Shown: one piece after another, positions 1-8,367 of the stretch
Layout: each line of letters begins with the position of its first letter
How positions within the stretch are numbered: position 1 is the stretch's first letter
NCBI GenBank assembly: GCA_029962745.1
Contig: CM057161.1
Span: 10,438,907 to 10,502,906 of the forward strand
Direction of reading: 5' to 3'
DNA from: Echinometra lucunter
Lineage: Eukaryota > Echinodermata > Echinoidea > Camarodonta > Echinometridae
DNA: 64,000 nt
Notes under the pieces: generated by a model
What the model was told of the DNA's origin: nothing
Seen by the model: only the letters and a program-made list of their open reading frames with translations
Databases searched by the model: none
Program-made: the position numbers and the translations under genes

Positions 1-423
1 TTGATATAATGCATTTACCAGGGAACAACGAAGTACAACCTGTTTCCTGCTCTGACCCGATTCTGGTGACTGTATTTGACCTAGAACTTTCGTTTCTCAT
101 TACAGCGAACGACTTTGACGTGTGAATTACTTGAGCTAGATGAAAACTATCCTTGACTATACACCAGTAGTATGATCTGCTGGCTGTATCACCGTCCCAC
201 ACCACAGAGCCAGCTAAGGCACACACCAATACTAGTAATCAATACTTTCCATAGCCGGGCTCACAATCCCCTCTCCCATGCAGAGGATAAATAAATGTCA
301 GCATCGGCACCATGCAAACTTTTGGTTTGACCAGAACGAATTGAATTGAATTGAAATGAATAAAATCCTGAAAATAGAAAAGGGAAGTTTTTGTCAGCGT
401 CTTTTCTTTCTTCTTCATTTTAG
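1..423. other. Non-coding, nothing recognised
   Basis: No domain-bearing reading frame, RNA gene or repeat was recognised in this stretch before the CT microsatellite. Confidence 0.4.
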
Positions 424-424
424 C

Positions 425-474
<50 letters not shown>

Positions 475-476
475 TT
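424..476. repeat. (CT)n/(CA)n microsatellite
   Basis: About 20 CT units followed by a few CA units. Apparent Arg-Glu and Ser-Leu reading frames across it are by-products of the repeat. Confidence 0.9.
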
Positions 477-668
477 TTCCGCTTTTTAGAAGCTGCAACT
501 TAAGACTAACCACGTTACCTGGGTTTCCAATAAATACCACTGTGACCGACCTCTAATCCCTGGTGATCTGAACCAGCAATATAACCAGTTTCGCCTGCTT
601 ATAATCAAAACAGAAAAATACGAAATTACAAGACACTTTAAAATACTTTAAAAATCCGTCCTCTTCAT

Positions 669-837
669 AATGGTGGCCCTGAAGTACGCTCGAGAACAGG
701 TCACGGGTCATGAATTTCGCATCCAGGGCCATGAATTTCGTATCCAGGGTCATGAATTTCGCGACTGGGACGCAAAGTTGGCAGAGAAATTCACGTCGCA
801 CATGACCTGTTGTCGAGCGTACTTCAGGGCCACCATA
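669..837. mobile_element. Foldback element with internal 21-bp tandem repeats
   Basis: The left arm (about 670-703, beginning ATGGTGGCCCTGAAGTACGC) is repeated in inverse orientation at about 803-837 with roughly one mismatch in 34. The loop holds three direct copies of a ~21-bp unit (about 705-765) containing CATGAATTTCGNATCCAGGG. Near-perfect arms around a tandem array suggest a foldback or MITE-like element. No coding function is seen and no clear target duplication was identified. Confidence 0.6.
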
Positions 838-869
838 TTTTCACCTCCGATTCAGATTCGTTCAAGGAA

Positions 870-1395
870 ATTTAATTTTCTTGCTTAAATTCATGTTGTA
901 TCCAGGGTTCTCACTAGAAAAAAAATCCACACACGGTTCCCACTCTGCGCAAAGCGTGGAAGTTTCGGAGGTTTTACGGGATAACACCTGGAGTTAGGTG
1001 TGGCGGCAGTATATGCTATAGTAAACGGATGAAAAATACTTCTTGGTAAGCAGGAGTTGTCTACTAATGGCATAAAAGTAAAAAGACATGGCCTAAAAGC
1101 AAAACAATCTGTGACATTTATCATTTATCATTATTGCTAGGAATATAATTATACTCTAATATTTTTTACCCTTGTTGCCACGCATGGTGCAACAGTTTCC
1201 TTGTCTGAAACCCTTTACGCATGGTATTGGAACCTTGGGTGTTATGTACTGGCGAGAACCATGGTTGTATCATTTCCCTCCCCCCCCCCCCCCAACTTTG
1301 TGGCGCCAAGGTCAAGAATCGCCTCTTTCTTCATTCGTGCAGGTATGAACAAATGTTTATATTGATGTGTATCATTTTTCTTTTTAATTAAACCA
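870..1395. other. Non-coding stretch with a poly-C run
   Basis: Contains a C homopolymer at about 1277-1294. Nothing else was recognised. Confidence 0.4.
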
Positions 1396-1398
1396 CCT

Positions 1399-1598
1399 TG
1401 GGGGGGGGGTACGTGCTTCATAAAGCTGTTCGTAAGTTACGCACGACTTTATGCACGACTGGAACATGTTCTTGGGTGCTAATCAGATTCTTAATCATTT
1501 ACATGTAGCACAAGAACATATCACCACTCGTGCGTGAAGTTGTTCGTAACTTACGAACAGCTTTATGAAACACCCCCCCCCCCCCCCCCCCCCCCCCT
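1399..1598. mobile_element. MITE-like inverted repeat ending in G/C homopolymers
   Basis: The segment TTCATAAAGCTGTTCGTAAG near 1418-1437 returns as its reverse complement near 1543-1567. The outer edges are a G run (1399-1409) and a C run (about 1570-1598), complementary to each other. The arms fit a short non-autonomous DNA transposon; the superfamily was not assigned. Confidence 0.5.
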
Positions 1599-1876
1599 GA
1601 GTACCGATCAAGGGGAATTGTGCGCTATTAGTTGCCGGTGTGCATCGTTCCGGAGATGCATTTCGTTAGCTATTCCTATTCGACCCGTACTAGAGATGAG
1701 TAAGTGTTGATGGTGTCATTTAGGGGAGGTCTATAAAGTATAGTATTCCTCTCCCTAAAGGACAGTACAGTTGGGCCGAATGGTCCTAACAATGTCATGT
1801 TCCGTAAATAATGATAGCAATGATTGACACTACTAGTACTCTTGCTATACTACAACTAACATTAATGATATAATAC

Positions 1877-2006
1877 ATGTAGTAGTAGTAGTAATAATGA
1901 TAATAATGATGTAAATAATAACCTTGTAAATCCCGATGGCAGCGAAACTGAAAACAATGATGATGATGATGATGACTGTAATGATAATAATAATAATAAT
2001 AATAAC

Positions 2007-2038
<32 letters not shown>

Positions 2039-2120
2039 TAATGATAATAATAATAATGATAATAATAATAATAATAATGATAATAATAATAATGATAATA
2101 ATAATGATGATGATGAATAT
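1877..2120. repeat. (AAT)n/(GAT)n compound microsatellite
   Basis: Long AAT-type arrays interspersed with GAT and AAC units. The poly-Ile and poly-Met frames on either strand are artefacts of this repeat. Confidence 0.9.
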
Positions 2121-2149
2121 GATAATATCGAATATTATATGCATTTTTT

Positions 2150-2517
2150 AGGGATCTCTTACTAAAAACAAAAGGTACATACCACTTACAAATGACAGAT
2201 TTGAAGAGAAAAAAACAACAACTTTGACAAAATGGACACTATCAAAAGTAAGTAGATTACTCCATGAGGGATCATATGTTTTGAGAGATCTTTGGGCAAA
2301 GAAAGTGGTTTCTCTGATGCAAATTTGGTGTTTTTTTTAAACGTTGTTTATGCAGACCCTGTGAAATTGTCTTCTGTTGATGACAGTCTGGATTTCGGAA
2401 CAAAAAGTTTATGTTTGTCATTAAATTAACGAAGATTATGATAGATTTGTGATTATATTTCGAGTGTACTATTGAGATATTTAGGTGCCAAATGGGTACG
2501 ACGTACGGACAGTCTTT
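2150..2517. other. Non-coding stretch before the LINE 3' end
   Basis: No gene, RNA or repeat was recognised between the microsatellite and the LINE tail. Confidence 0.4.
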
Positions 2518-2654
2518 ACATACATACATACATACATTTAATATTTATATAGCGCTTTTCCATGTAAACATGCTCAAAGCGCTTTACAGTATCATATTAT
2601 AATTATGTTGAATATTCTGCTCTCCAAGTGCTAACAATATTAATCAAATGGATA

Positions 2655-5600
2655 TTACAAAGAAAATAAATAGGTCTTTAGTTTGTTTTTGAATAATTGC
2701 AGTGAAGGACATGAGCGGATGTTGATAGGGAGATTATTCCAAATACTGGGACCTGTGAAACCTATGCATTGTTGACCCTTCTTGGAGTTCATTCTTGGGA
2801 CTTGTAAAAGAAAAGGGTCTGTTCTAGAACGTAATGAATATTGACTTTGTTGAACTGGAGAAAACAGACATGATATGTATTGTGGTGTTAGGTTATTCAT
2901 GGACATGTAAACAAGCAATGCAATCTTATATGTAATTCTCTTTTTTACCGGTAACCAATGAAGTTCTTTGAACAAAGGAGACACATGATCATATTTTCTA
3001 GCCATTGAAATAATACGAGCTGCACGATTCTGAATTCGTTGTAGTCTATCTAAGTCGGAAACATTAATATTAATCAAAAGAGAATTTGCATTATCCAGAC
3101 GGCTTAAAACCAGTGAGCGAACTGCATGATGGCAAGCCTCATACGTCAACATTTTCCTGACCCTAGATATATTGTATAAATGAAAATTAAGTGTTTTACA
3201 AAGGGAATTTATTCGATGAGTCATCGTCAGTGACGAATCAAATTCAACACCTAGAGTTCTGACAGATTCGGCAGGTTCAATGATAGCATCACCAATTAAC
3301 AAATGAACACGGTCAGATAAATAGTGCCTAAGTTTCGGAGAAATTATCAAAAGAGACTCTGTTTTTTGTTCATTCAATAGTAACTTATTTCTTATCATCC
3401 ATTCATTAATTTCCTGAACACATTTCTCAATCAAAGAAATGGCATTGCGAAAACTAGTTTGAGATTTGGGATCAAAAGAATAGTATAACTGAACATCATC
3501 AGCATATAAATGAAATTCAACACCATTGTTCCTCAGAGTGTCCCCAAGTGGTCGTAAATACAAAGTAAAAAGCAGAGGCCCCAGTACAGAACCCTGCGGA
3601 ACACCGTATTGCAAATTAATTGTATGAGATAAATGGTTACCAATTGATACTCTAAAAGAGCGGCCATCTAAATATGACTGAAACCAATTAAGTACTGTAC
3701 CGGACAAAAAGAAGTCAGATTGCAATCGACGCAACAGCACAGTGTGATCAATGGTGTCAAAGGCCGACTTCAGGTCAAGCATGACCATAATAACACCTTG
3801 ACGGTTGTCCATTGCTAACAGCAAATCATGCTTGACCCGAAGTAAAGCCGATTCTGTACTGTGATTTGCTTTATAAGCAGATTGTAACCTTTCATGCAGA
3901 CCACAACGATCCAGATGCGCCACCAATTGTCGTGACACAACTGTCTCAAGAACCTTTGACAGAAATGCGAGATTTGAGACAGGCCTATAGTTCCCTAACT
4001 CAAAAGAATCTAAGCCGGATTTCTTGAGACAGGGTGACACAATAGCTTCTTTGAACTTGTCAGGGAACACACCACTTCTTAGAGAAGAATTTATCAGTAT
4101 CACAATACTGGGTACAAATACATCAATGTTTTCTTTAAGTAGCCATGTGGGTAATGGGTCTAAAGAACAGCACTTGTTTGCTGATTTAGCAATAATTTTT
4201 TTGACATCAGATGAAGAAACATCAACAAACATAGATAAGCCATTTTCATATTGATGTTCCTCCATTGCCTGAACCAAACTACAGTTGATAGGAGTTTGAA
4301 GACTACGCTCCTTATCATCCAGAACAGTCCGTATCTTAGAAATTTTATCGTCAAAGAACTTAGAAAAACGGTTTGCTAACTCAAACTGATCATTACTGTA
4401 AGGAAGGATCTTTCTTGATGATCCAAGAAGTGAGTGTATTGTAGCATACATGGTTTTACAATTAGCTTCAAGGAGCAGATTAGTGAAATAATTACTCCTT
4501 GATCTAATTATAGCATTATTCAATTCATTCTTTGCAAAGAGAAAAAGATTGCGATCAGTCCCTAGACATGACTGTCGCCATCTCCTTTCAGACTTTCTTT
4601 TCTTTCTCTTAAGCAAGTGGATATCTTCATCATACCATGCTCCACATGGTCTATCCTTTCTCATCCGAACTGAAACTGGACAGTATCGATCAAGAACACT
4701 GCAGACAGTCTGATTGAAGATATCAACCTGCTCATGAACATCATTTAATTGTGATATAGTTTGAAGGCCCAATTCAAGATCTTTACTAAAACACTCTTGA
4801 TGGATGCAGCGATAATTCCTTGATGTGATTGCAGTTGTATTCGCATGCACCTTCTCTAAATCAAGAGTACAACTTACAACAAAGTGATCTGATAAGGTTT
4901 TGTCAAGAACCATACAGTTATGAACCATGTTATCAATACAACGAGAAATAACTAAGTCCAGTGTATGTCCTTTGTCGTGGGTTGGAACTAAGATGTGTTG
5001 TTGGAATCCCGATGCACTGATGAAATCAAGAAATTGCCGACTTACAGGAAGATCTGGTTGATCAACATGGATATTGAAGTCGCCAACGATGATGGTGCGA
5101 CCACTAAGCATGGCACACTTCCCGAAGAACTCATCAATTTCATCAAGAAAAGCTTTTGTAGTAAAGCCATTCACTGCAGATGGAGGTGGTCTGTATATCA
5201 CAAACAAGTGAAGTCCCTTACTCTCAACAACCACATGTGCTGACTCAAACGTTACAGATAGAAAGTCTGGTTTCATCAATCTCAAATTAAGCTGCGTCTT
5301 ATACAGGATCCCGATGCCTCCGTGTGGGTCAGTGTCACGCGGAATGTTCAAGAAGGAGTATCCGGACGGCTTAATTTCTTGAATGATTGCTGGGTCATCC
5401 TCAGACAACCAAGTCTCTGTGATGGCTAATATATCCATATCTTCATCAATAGCATAGTCATAGATTTCAAACGTTTTGTTGCGAACTGATCGAGAGTTCA
5501 TGAGATGTAAAGACAATCCAGAACTTGTATCAACTGATTTGATGAACTGAAGATTGTTCATGTTGACTCCTCTCTGGCCATGGTGAGTCCCATGACACGT

Positions 5601-6044
5601 CTGCCATGCTGACACTCTTTCGATGAACCGCTGTTTTCTCTGTCCACCCCTTATCCCACGTTGTCTCGCTTTGATGCCTAAGTCCTTAACTGTTTTCCAT
5701 GTATGTTCATCAACCAACTTCCTATTCCTTGGAGTCCTGTAGATAAGTCTACTAAGATCATGTTCAATTCTCGCGAGAGGTAGATGCGACCAGGAAGGAT
5801 TAGACAGTAGGAGAAAGGACCTATCATACTTGATGCGCTGTCTCTGCTGATCAATGCTAGAGGCATTCTGGTTCTGGGCAGGCTGATCACTTGGACCAGG
5901 GTTAGGATCAATGTCACCAGATACTAACAAACACAATTGAAATGTTGCTGTACTATTACAATAATATGATATTCTACACTTAGAGAACTTATTATTAAAC
6001 TTATCTACCCTCACTACAAACTTACTTTTTTCATTGACTGGCAT
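2655..6044 (-). CDS. LINE polyprotein: 2A peptide, APE endonuclease, reverse transcriptase
   Basis: The likely start is the ATG at 6044, giving 1129 residues. An open frame runs on to an ATG at 6098, but those 18 extra codons cross into the Gypsy LTR and are not original. The N-terminus holds a 2A-like motif, DIDPNPGP (residues 44-51), preceded by a hydrophobic helix region ending LLVSG. Ribosome skipping there would release a ~50-residue leader. The APE-type endonuclease follows: Asn in LMNSRSVRN near 183, TETW near 210, GDFN near 320 and LSDH near 385. The reverse transcriptase follows, with NYRPVSNL, GVPQGSVLGPLLF and the catalytic YADD (about residue 845). The C-terminal WNNLP...LKTYLF end is typical of CR1/L2. 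There are no internal stops, so the copy may be recent. Function: target-primed reverse transcription of its own RNA. Confidence 0.9.
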   Translation of the reverse strand: MPVNEKSKFVVRVDKFNNKFSKCRISYYCNSTATFQLCLLVSGDIDPNPGPSDQPAQNQNASSIDQQRQRIKYDRSFLLLSNPSWSHLPLARIEHDLSRLIYRTPRNRKLVDEHTWKTVKDLGIKARQRGIRGGQRKQRFIERVSAWQTCHGTHHGQRGVNMNNLQFIKSVDTSSGLSLHLMNSRSVRNKTFEIYDYAIDEDMDILAITETWLSEDDPAIIQEIKPSGYSFLNIPRDTDPHGGIGILYKTQLNLRLMKPDFLSVTFESAHVVVESKGLHLFVIYRPPPSAVNGFTTKAFLDEIDEFFGKCAMLSGRTIIVGDFNIHVDQPDLPVSRQFLDFISASGFQQHILVPTHDKGHTLDLVISRCIDNMVHNCMVLDKTLSDHFVVSCTLDLEKVHANTTAITSRNYRCIHQECFSKDLELGLQTISQLNDVHEQVDIFNQTVCSVLDRYCPVSVRMRKDRPCGAWYDEDIHLLKRKKRKSERRWRQSCLGTDRNLFLFAKNELNNAIIRSRSNYFTNLLLEANCKTMYATIHSLLGSSRKILPYSNDQFELANRFSKFFDDKISKIRTVLDDKERSLQTPINCSLVQAMEEHQYENGLSMFVDVSSSDVKKIIAKSANKCCSLDPLPTWLLKENIDVFVPSIVILINSSLRSGVFPDKFKEAIVSPCLKKSGLDSFELGNYRPVSNLAFLSKVLETVVSRQLVAHLDRCGLHERLQSAYKANHSTESALLRVKHDLLLAMDNRQGVIMVMLDLKSAFDTIDHTVLLRRLQSDFFLSGTVLNWFQSYLDGRSFRVSIGNHLSHTINLQYGVPQGSVLGPLLFTLYLRPLGDTLRNNGVEFHLYADDVQLYYSFDPKSQTSFRNAISLIEKCVQEINEWMIRNKLLLNEQKTESLLIISPKLRHYLSDRVHLLIGDAIIEPAESVRTLGVEFDSSLTMTHRINSLCKTLNFHLYNISRVRKMLTYEACHHAVRSLVLSRLDNANSLLININVSDLDRLQRIQNRAARIISMARKYDHVSPLFKELHWLPVKKRITYKIALLVYMSMNNLTPQYISCLFSPVQQSQYSLRSRTDPFLLQVPRMNSKKGQQCIGFTGPSIWNNLPINIRSCPSLQLFKNKLKTYLFSL
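5892..5981 (-). other. 2A ribosome-skipping peptide (coding)
   Basis: Encodes a ~30-residue module with YYCNSTATF, then LCLLVSG and the terminal motif DIDPNPGP. The 2A consensus is D-[VI]-E-x-N-P-G-P, so the glutamate is Asp here. 2A peptides at the N-terminus of sea urchin CR1-type LINEs are established (APE-type LINEs of S. purpuratus), and some also act as signal sequences. Whether the Asp variant skips efficiently is unknown. Confidence 0.75.
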
Positions 6045-6076
6045 ACATGCTTGTGAACCTGTACATGGGTAACATA

Positions 6077-6644
6077 TGTAGGGCTGTATATTGAACATGT
6101 ACTTATTATGTAAGGTTTACTTTCTATTTTAAGCTCTTAGTTGAATGTTTGCTTTCATTGACCTCTTTATTTTCTATTGATTCTATGCCCTATTCACTAA
6201 CAGGTATTTCCTTCTTTTCATGTCCACTTGCCCCACATACCATCAACTCACTTCAATTGTTCATTCTGACCCCCACTTCTACTTTCCCTCCTCTTCTGTC
6301 ACATGATCTCTCTTCCCTCCAAAATAGTCACATGACACTTATCACTCTCTTTTCTGATTGGTTTGATTTTCTTTGAATATTAATGAGGCAATCACATGAC
6401 AGATTTACTTTTGAATATTGATGAGATTCCTTTTGTTATGTTTATGTTACATGAATATTTATGTGAAAATCTATTGATGCATGTGAACTGACTGGAACAG
6501 AGAACAAGAAATAAAAATCTAAAACTGCTCAGCAGAGAGTCAGTCTGCAGAGAGCTATCGATCAATCAACATCGTTGTCATCCTCCTTCATATTTTTCTG
6601 TGTGGAAAGAACCCACGGGGACTTATACAAAATAGAGCCCCACA
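6077..6644 (+). repeat. 5' LTR
   Basis: Begins TGTAGGGCTG and ends GAGCCCCACA. It contains a polyadenylation hexamer AATAAA at 6510-6515. A 75-codon frame inside it recurs in the 3' LTR and is not considered a gene. Confidence 0.93.
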
Positions 6645-6646
6645 AC

Positions 6647-6660
6647 TGGTGGCAGCGTGG
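6647..6660 (+). promoter_or_regulatory. Primer-binding site
   Basis: TGGTGGCAGCGTGG begins two bases after the 5' LTR, the expected place and TGG start for pairing with a tRNA 3' CCA end. The primer tRNA was not assigned. Confidence 0.65.
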
Positions 6661-7153
6661 TCCACACTACAGAAAAATCAGCAGTTATTCAGCTTTCATC
6701 GAGTTTCTTCCTCCATCGAAGCTTATGTTGTGATTTCCTGTATTCTTCCTCCATCAAAGCTAAGTTATTGATTTGTGATACTCCCTCCATCTTGACTTTG
6801 CTTGAGCTGATTTTCTTCCCATCTCTTGTGCACTTGGATCCCATTCCAGCAGTCAACAAGGATTTTCCTCCCATCTTGTCTGCTTCTCTCCTACGTGCAG
6901 AGAGCACCAGAGTGTACAAGCAAGTTATGATCAGTAAGTGATAGCAGTGTTTTCATCCTTTCTTCAGTTTAAGTATCTTGTTGAACTCTGCAAATTAGCT
7001 TGCTGCGACATCAGTTTAATAACTTGACCCATGCAAGTAAGCTAGGTCAGATAGACTTCCTCCATCTCCCCTCCACATTGTTGACTGCAAGTATCTTCAT
7101 TTATAAACTTTATAGACTGTAATGGTGATTGTTTAACTAGCCAGTCAAGCACA
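6661..7153 (+). other. Gypsy 5' leader
   Basis: Non-coding leader between the primer-binding site and gag. Short frames in it show no recognisable domain. It may carry packaging signals, which cannot be seen from sequence alone. Confidence 0.6.
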
Positions 7154-8248
7154 ATGAATACCTTTCGGATGGAGTTACCAGAGATTTTCTCAGGTGAAGA
7201 TGGCACTGATTTTCACCAATGGATTCGACGTTTTGAATTGGCAACCGAAGTTAGTGGTATCTCAGACAAGAACTATCTCCTTCTTCCAGCAAGACTTTCT
7301 GGGCCAGCATTTATAGTATGGGAAGGCTTGCCAGAATCGGAAAAGAAAGACTTTACGAAAATCAAGGAAAAATTGTCCGCAGTGTTTGGCAAGACACAGT
7401 TCTTACAGACTTTCCGTTCCTGCATCACGGCCCGCAAGCGGCACCATGGTGAACCTCTGGAAGTGTTTGCCTCTACAATCACCGCGATGGTTGAAGAAGC
7501 TTTTCCGAAATATGACGCCGATGCCAAAGAGGGCGAGGCTTTTCGTCGTTTCATTGCTGGTCTCGCGGATAATTTGCGGACAAAGATAATTGAACTGGGG
7601 GGAGCAACATTGAAAGATGCGCTGGATATAGCCCTTCGAGTCGAGAGAGCAAACCAGCAGACGAATGTACCAAGTACTAGCATAGCAGCACTTGCAGATA
7701 GCAAACAAGATGCCCTGTATCTGCAGATACTCAAACGTCTAGATGCCTTAGAGAAGAAAATGGACTCTTTGAACCTGAATGACCCTCCACGCTCACAAGC
7801 TGCGCAGTTTCAAAGCCACCAAACCCATTCCTCTAACCCAGGAATAGAGAGACGTGGTAGATCACCTAATAGACACCCCGACCTCCAGCGACCACGACAA
7901 GGGTACCAAAGCAGATCACCAAGTCCTCGGGCAGGACACCAACAGCCCCGCAATGAGTACCAAAGCAGGTCACCCAGCCGACCACCGGTATATCAACCAC
8001 CAAAGCGAGAATACAAAGACTGGTCACCGAGTCCACGCAGAGATTACAGGCACAGGTCTCCTAGCCCTCGGGACCCCCGCAGCAGGCAGCCAAGCTATTC
8101 TCGTCAGTACTATCCACACGATCGGCCCCAGGACACTAACCCATACTATGAGATGCGCAATAACCCCAGCTATGAAATAAGAGATGAAAGACGGGCAGAT
8201 GATCGCCATGTCCACTTCTCTGACCACCAGTCGGGAAACTTCTATTAG
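7154..8248 (+). CDS. gag: Gypsy Gag protein
   Basis: 364 residues starting MNTFRMELPEIFSG. The N-terminal half (about 10-175) is a retrotransposon Gag core: FHQWIRRFE near 20, FIVWEGLPE near 55, and helices ending in DALDIALRVERANQQ. A predicted coiled stretch (LQILKRLDALEKKMDSLN) follows near 195-212. The C-terminal ~130 residues are Arg/Ser/Pro-rich with repeated RSPSPR-type units. No CCHC zinc knuckle is present; the basic SR-like tail may replace it in RNA binding. The stop codon is at 8246-8248, seven bases after a slippery heptamer that shifts ribosomes into pol. It forms the particle that packages the element RNA. Confidence 0.9.
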   Translation: MNTFRMELPEIFSGEDGTDFHQWIRRFELATEVSGISDKNYLLLPARLSGPAFIVWEGLPESEKKDFTKIKEKLSAVFGKTQFLQTFRSCITARKRHHGEPLEVFASTITAMVEEAFPKYDADAKEGEAFRRFIAGLADNLRTKIIELGGATLKDALDIALRVERANQQTNVPSTSIAALADSKQDALYLQILKRLDALEKKMDSLNLNDPPRSQAAQFQSHQTHSSNPGIERRGRSPNRHPDLQRPRQGYQSRSPSPRAGHQQPRNEYQSRSPSRPPVYQPPKREYKDWSPSPRRDYRHRSPSPRDPRSRQPSYSRQYYPHDRPQDTNPYYEMRNNPSYEIRDERRADDRHVHFSDHQSGNFY

Positions 8249-8290
8249 TTGGCGACGAGGGCCACTCACCAACTACACCCACTCAGGCCC
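8233..8290 (+). promoter_or_regulatory. -1 ribosomal frameshift signal (slippery site and possible pseudoknot)
   Basis: GGGAAAC at 8233-8239 is in the gag phase G GGA AAC, the canonical X XXY YYZ form. After a 6-base spacer, 8246-8252 (TAGTTGG) can pair with 8269-8275 (CCAACTA). Loop bases 8259-8263 (GGGCC) can pair with 8286-8290 (GGCCC), giving an H-type pseudoknot. The shifted frame avoids the gag stop and runs open into pol; the pol frame is open only from 8224. Confidence 0.8.
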
Positions 8291-8367
8291 AAATCAAAAT
8301 AAAAGCACAATCTGCAGAGGAATCCAAGCCACCCTACATCCCAATCATTCTTGACGGTACTTACGTA

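Larger units (their letters stand above)
2518..6076 (-). mobile_element. CR1/L2-type LINE, main body, with 2A peptide
   Basis: A non-LTR retrotransposon on the minus strand. Its 3' end is an ACAT-type microsatellite (about 2518-2536) next to the hairpin-like tail with AGCGC and GCGCT motifs (about 2550-2585) common at CR1/L2 ends. The body carries one uninterrupted ORF with APE endonuclease and reverse transcriptase. The 5' untranslated part is separated from the body by the Gypsy insertion and resumes at 14923, so the element is one insertion split in two. The clade is judged from motifs and recalled sea urchin LINEs; Rex1-like relatives are not excluded. Confidence 0.85.

Noticed and set aside
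1845..2151. Poly-Ile/Met reading frames on both strands
   Set aside because: They are translations of the AAT/GAT microsatellite.
6149..6376. 75-codon frame repeated at 14427-14654
   Set aside because: It lies in the LTR, has no domain, and is present twice only because the LTR is.
7273..7734. 153-codon antisense frame across gag
   Set aside because: Shadow of the gag reading frame; no recognisable domain.
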